Below are positions 53,947 through 64,000 of a stretch of 64,000 nucleotides of DNA, in pieces. A program made the position numbers and the translations under genes. Under the pieces are notes generated by a model that saw only the letters and a list, made by a program, of their open reading frames with translations, was not told the DNA's origin and did no database searches. The DNA is taken from positions 68,874,014 through 68,938,013 of the forward strand of contig CM067366.1 of NCBI GenBank assembly GCA_034401795.1, given 5' to 3'. The DNA is from Chaetoderma sp. LZ-2023a. Its lineage: Eukaryota; Mollusca; Caudofoveata; Chaetodermatida; Chaetodermatidae. Positions within the stretch are counted from its first letter, which is position 1. Every line of letters starts with the position of its first letter.

Positions 53947-56900
53947 CAGCGACATGTTTTTTTCAATGCGCCAGTATACGGCCGCATAAATTAAGTCTCT
54001 CTACTTTTTGCGAAGTTTTAGAGTTTTAACACAAGTTTCAATGTTTAATTTGACGACATCATGTTTGACTCTACTAGTAGTCCGCCATTAGTGAAAAATC
54101 GGCTGGCTGACAACAGCTCACGCTATTATTATTCGTTAAGTACTCGTGCAAGTCTTTGTCCAGCTATGATTAGATACGCCACTAACGACTTGAAAGCTAT
54201 CCAACAGTCGGTGCTGAATAATAGCGTGCTACGTAGGTTGGACAAGGAGACTTTTTACGTACTACGTGCTAACGGAATAAATACTGTTGCTAAAACGAAA
54301 CGTGGATGTCGGGCCGGTCGCCTTAAGCGAAAGGCTGTGTCTATATGCGCCCACAGGAAGGACGACAATCTGGTACGTATCCACCCATGGCAGTTCTCGA
54401 CAAAGCTAAAAGTGTGTCTTTGGAACTCACGGTCCTGTAGAAACAAATGTAATGAGATTATGGAAATGATTATCGATGAAAAGATTGACATTTTGATATT
54501 AACCGAATCATAGTTGCAAGCGAGTGGCGATGAATCTAAAATAGCATCTATAACTCCTGATGGATATGAACTTAAGCATCACCCACGGGCATCTCGTGGG
54601 GGTGGCATTGCTATTATTTATAGAAGCCATCTTCATATCAAAGTATCTGTGAATGCTTTCCCTGAGTATCAGTCAGTTGAGACACTCGAGTTCGTCCTAA
54701 CGCATGGTCAGATAGCTATGAGGTTCGTGTGCCTTTACCGCCCACCACCGTCTAAGAAGAATAAATTAACCAGCACAATTTTTCATAAAGACATAGCCAA
54801 CATAATCGACTTTGCCAGTGTTAAAAACGGTAATCTTATTCTTCTGGGCGATATCAATGTTCATTTTGATCAGATTGATCACTCTGACACTAAGAAGATG
54901 TTTAATTTACTGTCAACTCACAATTGCCAGCAGCATGTTAACACACCAACGCATAAAAATGGTCACATTATTGACTGGGTAATTAGTCGGGATTCAGAAC
55001 AGTGTGTCCAAAACGTACTTGTGAAGGATCTTCAAATGTCCGACCATTACCTAGTAACAATACATCTAGACGCCATTAAAACGCCCACACCAAAGAAATC
55101 GGTACTCATCAGAAATATCAAAAATATAAATAAAACTGCGTTTCGTTTGGATCTCGAACTGTCGAGTCTGGTCTGTTCTCCACCACAAAGCACCGACGAT
55201 TTAGTGGAACTGTACAATGCAGAACTGTTACGGCTTTTAGATAAGCATGCTCCTGAGAAAATTAAGATGATTCCCCAAAGATCTCAATCTCATTGGCTTT
55301 TTACACAAGAAGTCAGGCTAGAAAAAGGGAATAGGCAGAAGGCTGAAAGGAGATGTAGGAAGTCACGCCTAGAAGTCCATCGCCAGATCTATGTCCAAGC
55401 TAGGAACAATGTTACAAGGCTCATTGATATGGCAAAAGCAATGTTCTTCAACAATAAAATTTCAGAGTGCAAATCCAACCCAAAAGAGCTTCATAATATA
55501 ATGTCCACTCTTATGGGTAAGCGCAAAGACGCCTCACTTCCCGATAACAACGATCATGCGCAGATTGCTAGATCATTCAGTTACATCAATCCACTGTCTC
55601 GACAATGTCCACGTGTGATGAACCAGCATTCGAACATGGCTACCTCGACCATTTTCAGCCTCTCTCTGAACAAGACGTCTCATTTCTCCTCAAAGAATCA
55701 AAACCAACATTTTGTGCTCTTGACCCTGTCCCAACCAAAATGATATTTGAATATTTGGACATTTTACTTCCAACAATAACATTAATCATTAACTCTAGTC
55801 TAGAGTCGGGTGTCATGCCAAAGGTCTTCAAGCAAGCTATAATCAATCCGCTGCTTAAAAAACAAGGTCTTGATCAAGGCGTATTAAAGAACTATAGACC
55901 CGTGTCTAACCTGCCGTTTATCTCAAAACTTGTTGAAAGGGCCGTATGTAAACAACTATCTGTACACTTGAATTCACACGAGCTACATGAGCCTTTCCAA
56001 TCTGGTTATAGACAGAGTCATAGCACGGAGACAGCGTTATTAAGAGTGATAAATGATATTCGAAGTGGTATCGATATGGGTAATGTCTCGTTACTAATTC
56101 TACTTGACCTCAGCGCTGCATTCGATACCATCGACCATGAAAACATACTCTCTAAACTAAGTCGTGCATTCGGTGTCAAAGGTCCTGCATTAGATTGGTT
56201 TCATTCATACTTGACTGATAGATGTCAATCAGTATACATAAATGGAACCCCTTCGGAATCAATCCAGCTTACGTGCGGCATACCATAAGGGTCTATACTG
56301 GGCCCCGTTCTATTCACCCTGTACACTCGACAACTAGGTTCAGTAATTGAAAAACATAATATCAAAAGACACCTTTACGCAGATGATACTCAACTAATCA
56401 ACAATTTTACGCCATCCACATCCACTGCAACTATCGCTTCCAATCAAATAACAAACTGTTGCTCCGATATTAAATTATGGATGACCTCTAACATGTTGAT
56501 GTTGAATGATGATAAAACCGAAGCGATGTTGATTGGGCCAGCAATTCGGCGTGCCAAAACAGAGTTATCTGCGATTACCATCGGCTCAGCTCAAATTCCC
56601 TTGGTAGACACTGTTAAGGACTTGGGTGTCATGTTAGACAATGAACTTAGTATGGAACATCATGTCCGTTATCTGCGTAAGGTGTGTTTTATGCGGCTGC
56701 GGAATATATCAAACATCAGAAAATACATAACTCGCGAAGCTGCTATTATGCTGGTACTAACATTAATTATCTCACGGTTAGACTATTGTAACAGTCTGTT
56801 TATAGGCGCCTCAAAAGATGCTATGCGCAAACTCCAAGCAATTCAGAATGCAGCCGCTAGAGTTGTTTCCCTAAAGCGTAAGAGTGATCATATCAGTCCC

Positions 56901-57323
56901 ATTCTCCAAGATCTTTACTGGCTTCCAATAGAACAGAGAATACACTTCAAAGTCCTCTGCCTAACCTATCAATGTATCATATCTACAGCACCAACCTACC
57001 TTTCAGAACTGCTAGAAACGTACACGCCAAGCAGGCCACTTAGATCTGCAAATCTAAACCTGCTTAAAATTCCGAAAGTTAAATCAAAAACCTATGGTCA
57101 CAGAACATTTGCTTTTGTTGCTTCTACAGAATGGAATGATCTTCCAGCTAGTCTTAAATCTTCATCCACTCTAGCTATATTTAAATCAAATCTTAAATCG
57201 TTTTTGTTCCGTCAGGCATATCCAACTGTATGATCATTTTATTTTATTATTGTAAGCGCTTAGAGCACGCAATATTTGCGTGGAATTATAGCGCACTATA
57301 AATATCCTATTATTATTATTATT
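53947..57323 (+). mobile_element. CR1/L2-like LINE, nearly full length
   Basis: Inserted in the Kolobok sequence with ATAAC on both sides. A leader of about 110 bp precedes the frame at 54061. The protein has an AP endonuclease (VCLWNSRSCRNK, LILLGDINVHFD, QMSDHYLVTIH), then RT (NYRPVSNLPFISKLVER, LILLDLSAAFDTIDHE, YADD at 56376-56387), then the conserved tail ([24 protein letters not shown]-like segment, [14 protein letters not shown]). It ends with TATAGCGCACTATAAATAT and an ATT microsatellite, as in CR1/L2 elements. Three breaks are seen: a Trp codon changed to TAG (54511), a frame change near 55560-55605, and a Gln codon changed to TAA (56286). Otherwise intact, so young. Confidence 0.92.
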
Positions 57324-57584
57324 ATAACGCGAAGTAAACAGGTAAATCTAAAAGCGCTGGCGATATTTTGCTGGTGTGTCATTGACGTCATAATCTCGTG
57401 GTTTCTCGCTCTCGTTGCGAGAAAATGGATCCGCCCAGGAGTCACGTTTTCGAGCGTTTTGGGCATATTCATTTTATTATTTCTCGGCAATGGAACAGTG
57501 TATTTTATATTTTTTTGCGGCAACTATTTCGGATTATAGTATATTTTTAGTTGACTTATTCCCAATTTTCACTGGAATTTCCCT

Positions 57585-58060
57585 TTAATCGTGCTATATG
57601 TAAACAAATGCATGTGTTAATAATATTGGCGGCGAAGTGAGAAAAGATTCACGTGAGCGCGTAGACTATGTAACAGTGTAAGAGACCGTTGCAATGAAGT
57701 ATATATATTTGGACAATTTAATTACCAATGCCTAAGTAGAATAACTACATATAATCAGCATAACCACGTACTGCACATTTGGATTGAACAATTCACATTT
57801 TGGGACAGTGGCATAGATTTAAAGCAATAATTGGGGTGGGGGAATGATTTGGGGGACTTTCTTGGAGGGGCCATTAGCAGGGGTCCGGGGGCCTTCCATC
57901 CAAAAAAAGTGAATTTACGCCCCTGTTTTGGAAACACTGCACTATAAAGTGAAACCATAAGGGCTAATAAAGAAGAAACTACAAGAAGTGGTGGGTCGAA
58001 CATTCTGGAGTTTTTCTTACCTAATTTATTACTCTTACAATGTTCGAGTGTGTGGGTATA
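57585..58060. other. Intergenic stretch with a G-rich repeat
   Basis: 57825-57925 reads GGGGTGGGGGAATGATTTGG and onward to CCATCCAAAAAAAGTGAATT, a style of interspersed repeat seen in invertebrates. Nothing coding is visible. Confidence 0.4.
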
Positions 58061-58065
58061 GAGGC

Positions 58066-58180
58066 ATGGGCGTCATTTGGTGGGGATACAGGGGGGGGAC
58101 ATGTCCCCCCCCCACCCACCAACCCCACACGCATTTTTTTTGTGCTGGGTGAGGTGGGGGGGGGGGTGGGTTAACATATG
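58066..58180. repeat. G/C-tract repeat with GGGGGGACATGTCCCCCC palindrome
   Basis: CATGGGCGTCATTTGGTGGG leads to a GGGGGGGACATGTCCCCCCC palindrome and then to GGTGGGGGGGGGGGTGGG. Probably the terminus of a DNA transposon fragment; the G runs could form quadruplex DNA. Confidence 0.6.
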
Positions 58181-58838
58181 TAATATCCACCCTCTAACCC
58201 TGATGCACGATGTGCATTATAGCTCTTTTTGCATTATGGCATAACACTTGGCACTGAGTTATTCAGTTATTCTGAAGTAAGGTGTGCGTTACAGCCCTTG
58301 GGGGATTTATTTTATAGCTAAATACTGAATGGTAACGCATCTCACACAGTGGTGAGGAACACAAGTAAACGGGTGTTCTGCCATGGGTTATGCCTCCTGG
58401 AGCTCAAACGCAAGGATAATGTGAAACGTTGTGGCTCTGGCTCTTGCACCACGTTAGAGCACTTGTCATAACATACTGCAAATGAGATCATATCATCTAA
58501 TAAGTGGATTGCTGTTGCGTATGTACACATCTCATAAAAGGTTTCTCCACTCTGGGTATATGTCCATTCCAGCAGCCTGGTGTGTGCGTGTGTGTACGCT
58601 ATATTACAACTCTTATCTGACCACTCAACTAATTCCCTTCTCAGTATACATGCGTGTATAGACTATGGGGCACATCATCTCATAGAACTGCTTACTTATG
58701 AGTTAGTGCACCTTCTATCTATGCTTTGCCTTTGGTGACACAACTATCTCCTAGAACCTGATTAGCAATGCGATACATCGCTCTGTTGCTGAGCAATTCG
58801 ACCATTATAACATTGTTTATAATGTAGGAACCGTAGCG
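58181..58838. other. Stretch without recognised feature
   Basis: Unique-looking sequence to the left of the minisatellite. Short frames only; no repeat family identified. Confidence 0.4.
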
Positions 58839-59570
58839 AGTAATGTATCAACCGTAGCGAGTGAATGTAGATATGCTAGCGAGTGAGTGTATGTATGGTA
58901 GTGACTGAGCGTATGCATCGTAGCGAGTGAATGTATGTATGGTAGCAAGTGAATGCATGTATGGTAGCAAGTGAATGCACGGCAGCAAGTTAATGTTCAG
59001 TAGCGAGTGAATGTATGTATGGTAGACAGTAAATATGTTAGCAAGTAACTGTGCACATGGTAGCGAGGGAATGTATGTATGGTAGCAAGTGAATGCATGT
59101 AGGTAGCGAGCCATTGTATGTTTGATAGCGATCCAATGTTGTATGTTTGGTAGATGGCCATTGTATGTTAGGTATCGAACCTATGTGTGTTTTGGAGGGT
59201 GCCAGTGTATGTTTGGTAGCGAGCCAGTGCATGTTTGGTAGTGAGCCAATGTTGTATGTTTGGTAGATAGATGGCCAATGTATGTTGGTATATTTGGTAG
59301 GGAGCCAGTGTATGTTTGGTAGCGAGCCAATGTATGTTAGGCAGCGATCCAAGGTATGTTTTGTAGCGAACCAGTGTATGTTTGGTAGCGGGCCAATGCA
59401 TGTTAAGTGTGTTTGGTAGAGAACCAGTGTATGTTAGGTGGCGAGCCAATGTTGTTTGATACCGAGCCAATGTATGTTAGGTTGTGAGCCAATGTATGTT
59501 TGGTAGCAAAGCCAATGTATGTTTGGGAGCGACCCAATGTATGGTAGGTAGCAAGCCAATGTATGTTTGG

Positions 59571-60719
59571 TAGCAAGCCAGAGTATTTTAGGTAGCGAAC
59601 CAGTGAATGTTTGGTAGCGAACCATTGTCTGTTAGGTAGTGGGCCAATGTTTGTTTGGTTCTGAGCTTATGTATGTGAGGTAGCGAGCCAATGTATGTTT
59701 GGTAGCCCGCCAATGTATGTTTCTGGTAGTGAGCCAATGTATGTTAGGCAGTGAGTCAATGTATGTTTGGTAATGAGCTAGTGTATGTTACGTAGTGAGC
59801 CAATGTTGTTTGGTAACGAGCCAATGTATGTTTGGTAATGAGCCAATGTATGTTAGGTAGCGAGCCAATGTATGTTTGGTAGCCAGCCAGTATATGCTTT
59901 GTAGTGAGCCAATGTATATTTGGAAGCGAGCCAATGTATGTTTGGGAGCGAGCCAATGTATGTTAGGTAGCAAGCCAATTTAAGTTTGCTAGCAAGCCAG
60001 TGTATCTTAAGTAGTGAGCCAGTGTATGTTAGTAGCGAACCAGTGTATGTTAGGTAACGAGCCAATGCATGTTTGGTAGCGAACCATGGTATGTTAGGTA
60101 GCGAGCCAATGTATGTTTTGGTAGCGAGCCAATGTATGTTTGGTAGCGATCCAATGTATGTTAGGTAGCGAGCCAATGCATGTTTTGTAGCAAGGCAATG
60201 TATGATTGGTAACGAACGAACACATGTTTGGTAGTAAGCCAGTGTATTCTAGGTAGCAAGCTGGTGTATGTTAGGTAGTGAGCCAATCTTTTTTGGTACT
60301 GGACCAATTGTATGTTAGGTAGCGAGCCAATCTATGTTTGTTAGCGAGCCAATGTATGTTTGGTAACGAGCCAATGTATGTTAGGTAGCGAGCCAATGTG
60401 TGTTTGGTAGCAGGCCTATGTATATCTTTGGTAGCGGAGCAATGTATGTTTGGTAGCAAGCCAGTTTATGTTTGGTAGCTAGCCAGTGTATGTTTGGTAG
60501 CGAGCCAGTGTATTTTTGGTAGTGAGCCAATGTATATGTTTGGTAGCGAGCAAGTGTATGTTTAGTAGTGAGCCAGTGTATGTTAGATAGTGAGCCAATG
60601 CCTGTTTATTAGTAAGCCAATGTATGTTTAGTAGTGAGCCAGTGTATATCTGGGAGCGAACCAGTGTATGTTTGGTAGCGAGCCAGTGTATATCTAGTAG
60701 CGAGCCAATGTATGTTTGG
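59571..60719 (+). repeat. Higher-order block 1 of the minisatellite
   Basis: This block of about 1,149 bp is repeated at 60720-61845. Shared rare variants include TTCTGGTAGTGAGCC, TTTGGTAATGAGCTAGTG, AAGTTTGCTAGCAAGCC, AACGAACGAAC and TATATCTTTGGTAGCGGAGC in the same order. Confidence 0.85.
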
Positions 60720-61845
60720 TAGCAAGCCAGTGTGTTTTAGGTAGCGAGCCAGTGAATGTTTGGTAGCGAACCATTGTCTGTTAGGTAGTGGGCCAATGTT
60801 TGTTTGGTTTTGAGCCTATGTATGTGAGGTAGCGAGCCAATGTATGTTTGGTAGCCAGCCAATGTATGTTTCTGGTAGTGAGCCAATGTATGTTAGGCAG
60901 TGAGTCAATGTATGTTTGGTAATGAGCTAGTGTATGTTAGGTAGTGAGCCAATGTTGTTTGGTAACGAGCCAATGTATGTTTGGTAATGAGCCAATGTAT
61001 GTTAGGTAGCGAGCCAATGTATGTTTGGTGGCCAGCCAGTATATGTTTTGTAGTGAGCCAATGTATATTTGGAAGCGAGCCAATGTATGTTTGGGAGCGA
61101 GCCAATGTACGTTAGGTAGCAAGCCAATTTAAGTTTGCTAGCAAGCCAGTGTATCTTAAGTAGTGAGCGAGTGTATGTTAGTAGCGAACCAGTGTATGTT
61201 AGGTAACGAGCCAATGCATGTTTGGTAGTGAACCATGGTATGTTAGGTAGCGAGCCAATGTATGTTTTGGTAGCGAGCCAATGTATGTTTGGTAGCGATC
61301 CAATGCATGTTTTGTAGCAAGGCAATGTATGATTGGTAACGAACGAACGCATGTTTGGTAGTAAGCCAGTGTATTCTAGGTAGCAAGCTGGTGTATGTTA
61401 GGTAGTGAGCCAATCTTGTTTGGTACTGGGCCAATTGTATGTTAGGTAGCGAGCCAATCTATGTTTGTTAGCGAGCCAATGTATGTTTGGTAACGAGCCA
61501 ATGTATGTTAGGTAGCGAGCCAATGTGTGTTTGGTAGCAGGCCTATGTATATCTTTGGTAGCGGAGCAATGTATGTTTGGTAGCGAGCCAGTGTATGTTT
61601 GGTAGCGAGCCAGTGTATTTTTGGTAGTGAGCCAATGTATATGTTTGGTAGCGAGCAAGTGTATGTTTAGTAGTGAACCAGTGTATGTTAGATAGTGAGC
61701 CAATGCATGTTCATTAGTAAGCCAATGTATGTTTAGTAGTGAGCCAGTGTATATCTGGGAGCGAACCAGTGTATGTTTGGTAGCGAGCCAGTGTATATCT
61801 AGTAGCGAGCCAGTGTATGTATGGTAGCGAGCCAGTGTATATCTG
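60720..61845 (+). repeat. Higher-order block 2 of the minisatellite
   Basis: Same order of rare unit variants as block 1. The offset is 1,149 bp at TAATGAGCTA but 1,127 bp at TTGGTACTGG, so one unit of 22 bp was lost between these points. Confidence 0.85.
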
Positions 61846-62179
61846 GTAGCGAGCCAATGTATGCTTAGTAGCAAGCCAGTGTTTAGCTGGCAGCGAGCCA
61901 GTCTATGTTTGGTAGTGAGCCAGTGTATGTTTTGTTTTGAGCCAATGTATGGTTGGTAGCGAGCCAGTGTATCTTTGGTAGCGAGCCAGTGTATGTTTGG
62001 TAGTGAGCTAGTGTATGTTTGGTAGTGTGCCAGTGTATGTTTTGTTTTGAGCCAGTGTATGTTTGGTAGCAAGCTAGTGTATGTTTGGTAGCGAGCTATG
62101 TATGCTTAGTAGTGTGCCAGTGTATGTTTTGTTTTGAGCCAGTGTATGTTTGTTAGTAAGTCAGTGTATGTTTGGTAGT

Positions 62180-62945
62180 GCTACCAAACAAACACTGGCT
62201 CAAAACCAAACATACACTGGCTCACTAACAAACGTACACTGGCTCGCTACCAGTTATACATTGGCTCGCTACCAACCATACACTGGCTCGCTACCAGATA
62301 TACATTGGCTCACTACTGAACATACACTGGCTCGATACCAGATATACACTGGCTTGCTACTAAACATACACTGGCTCGCTACCAGATATATACTGGCTCA
62401 CTATTAAACATACATTGGCTCACTACCAAACATACTCTTGCTCGCTACCAAACAAATACATTGGCTCACTGCCAAACGTACACTGGCTCGCTACCAAACA
62501 TACACTGGCTCACTACCAAACATACATTGGCCCGCTACCAAAGATATACATAGGCCTGCTACCAAACATATATTGACTCGCTACCTGGCATACATTGGTC
62601 CGCTATCAAACATATACATAGACCCGCTACCAAACATAAATTGGCTCACTACTAAACATACATTGGCTCATTACCAAACATACACTGGCTCGCTACCAGA
62701 TATACAATGGCTCACTACTAAACGTACACTAACTCACTACCAGATATACACTGGCTCGCTACTAAACATACATTGGCTCACTGCTAAACATACATTGGCT
62801 CACTATCAAACATACATTGGCTCGCTACCTAACATACACTGGCTCTTGCTGCCAAACATACATTGGCTCTCGCTACCAAACATACACTGGCTCACTACCA
62901 AACATACACTGGCTCGCTATCAAACATACACTAGCTCGCTTCAAG
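62180..62945 (-). repeat. Minisatellite, right arm in inverted orientation
   Basis: At 62180 GGTAGTG turns abruptly into CTACCAAACAAACACTGGCT and the unit is read as its complement for 0.76 kb. It contains the complement of rare variants seen on the left (ACCAAAGATATACATAGGCC), so it was copied from within the array. Confidence 0.95.
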
Positions 62946-64000
62946 TTGGTATATTTGTATTTGATGATATAATTTCATATGTCATTCCAAGATACTGCAT
63001 TGGCAGGTGCTGCTTTTATTTATGCGGGCCTTCTGCTATTCCTAACCTACCATTTAGGTTTTGCAAACGGGAACTAGGTTAGGCTGCAAGTGGCAGAGGG
63101 GCCTACCTATCACAGATTCCAGTTTCTTGCCCAGTCACTGCAACGAGTTGGGTGGAGATGCGCATCTCGTCCGTCACCAATCCTATGGACTTAACCATTG
63201 ACCTGGCGTTAGGTCTATGTTCCAATATGTTCACTACACACTGCGGGCCGGAAATAATATATCCTACCATATTAATAATTAATAACTACATGTTTTCGCA
63301 GTGCGTTCCTTCCTTGGCAAAGATGTCTAACTACTAAGTATCCGAAAATACAGTGGGAGATGTATGTAAACCCGCACTTTGGCCATCACTGCTCGAAAAC
63401 CTCTGACGTAAATTTATGACAGTGAAATATACTATGTATAGCTACTCGAGTACCTAGTAGTTACTTGGATGGAACAGGCTATTGTGTTACTGAAATTGAA
63501 GCTCTACATACAGTCTACACGTTCTCTTGAGGATGGAAAGTTTCCGCATGCAGATCCCCACAGCTGGTTTCCGCAGATCGGTCTCCGCCTGCTGATTCCA
63601 GGATGATACGGTACAGACTCATGATGGTAACGGACGCGATGAAGTAATGTCTACTAGATCATCTCTATAACTAGATCAGTAATTAAACAGTGTGAAGAAA
63701 GTTCTCCGTCCGGAGACGGAAATATGAAAGTTAAACATAACCCATTAACAGAGAGGGTTATTATATATAATAAAACTATGCATGTATATTTGAAGCATAT
63801 GGTTCAGGGTACGTCACATAGCTCTTGCGGCGCACCGGGCAAAGCCTACTAGGCTGTGGTCGAAAAGTTACACGGTTAGCTGCACGACATGCAGTACGGT
63901 GCTTTGATCTCCAATTTCGAATGGATGGGCAGATCCGGCGAGTCATCCACCAAGAAACAGTGCTCTATAATATGTAGAAATCTACATACCGGGTCCGAAG
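62946..64000. other. Right-edge stretch without recognised feature
   Basis: Non-repetitive to the eye. No frame above 61 codons outside the minisatellite border, no domain, no tRNA-like fold that I could find. Confidence 0.4.

Larger units (their letters stand above)
52428..57584 (-). mobile_element. Kolobok (T2-type) element copy 2, split by a CR1/L2-like LINE
   Basis: TTAA flanks; ends AGGGATATTCCACTGGG and CACTGGAATTTCCCT, as in copy 1. Without the LINE it is about 1.77 kb, against 1.76 kb for copy 1. It carries the same family A insertion (53707-53921), the same THAP remnant (53581-53694) and the same family B palindrome. The two copies lie 31 kb apart. Confidence 0.87.
58839..62179 (+). 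repeat. Minisatellite, left arm (unit 21-22 bp)
   Basis: Over 140 copies of a unit close to GGTAGCGAGCCAATGTATGTT. Variants alternate at a few positions (GCGAGCCAGTG, GTGAGCCAATG, TTAGGTAG against TTTGGTAG). The first 200 bp carry a sub-variant, GTAGCGAGTGAATGTATGTAT. The unit of seven codons leaves long frames on the minus strand (ARYQTYIGSLPNIHWLATKH-like), which are a by-product of the period. Confidence 0.95.

Noticed and set aside
58839-62945. CRISPR-like regular repeats
   Set aside because: There are no distinct spacers; the units are contiguous, variable, and in an animal-type context.
58848-63082. Many open frames of 60-224 codons in the minisatellite, some starting with MARYQT or MLPNIHW
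   Set aside because: They are translations of a 21-bp unit, occur in several frames and on both strands, and shift frame with each 22-bp unit. No signal of a real protein.
1-64000. Retroviral, LTR or Polinton-type element
   Set aside because: No LTR pairs, gag, protease, integrase, envelope or capsid-like frames were recognised. All RT signals belong to non-LTR elements.
1-64000. tRNA or rRNA genes
   Set aside because: I looked for GGTTCRANYCC-type B boxes with a matching A box and acceptor stem and found none convincing; a covariance-model scan would be the decisive test.

Overview
The window looks like animal nuclear DNA: one intron-rich gene diluted in a very dense layer of DNA transposons, LINEs and tandem repeats. 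The transposon mix (Kolobok with THAP, hAT, TTAA-flanked palindromic MITEs, a CR1/L2-like LINE) and the interspersed repeat beginning with a GAGGCCCAAGGGCCTG core suggest a marine lophotrochozoan, most likely a mollusc. That assignment is inference from repeat style, not from a marker gene.

Positions 1-42225, minus strand: a JADE-family gene, the PHD-finger scaffold of HBO1-type histone acetyltransferase complexes. I could place 14 coding exons (42183-42225 down to 1341-1) with consistent GT/AG borders and phases. They give 979 codons without a stop, and the gene runs off the left edge. It has an EPL-like N-terminal region, a PHD / zinc-knuckle / PHD module with all zinc ligands in place, and a long charged C-terminal exon. 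About 93% of the visible gene is intron, and nearly every intron is packed with mobile elements.

Intron content: about twenty copies or relics of a TTAA-flanked palindromic MITE (family A, piggyBac-like ends), a second short palindrome (family B), a CAATGGAGGA-ended MITE (family C), four hAT elements (two with perfect 8-bp target duplications, one of those carrying a broken BED/DUF659/dimerisation transposase), a Kolobok element with a THAP-type start, a four-unit tandem array of about 0.6-kb units, a 172-bp satellite, and a LINE family with a terminal hairpin. Several insertions are nested, so relative ages can be read.

Positions 42230-58840: intergenic or 5' non-coding sequence with more of the same families, including a second, longer LINE copy (47.9-50.8 kb), a second Kolobok copy (52.4-57.6 kb) split by an almost intact CR1/L2-like LINE, and G-rich repeats.

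Positions 58840-62945: a 21-22-bp minisatellite of 4.1 kb with a 1.15-kb block duplication and a sharp orientation switch at 62180. The last kilobase holds nothing I recognise.

I saw no retroviral, LTR, Polinton, tRNA, rRNA or CRISPR feature.
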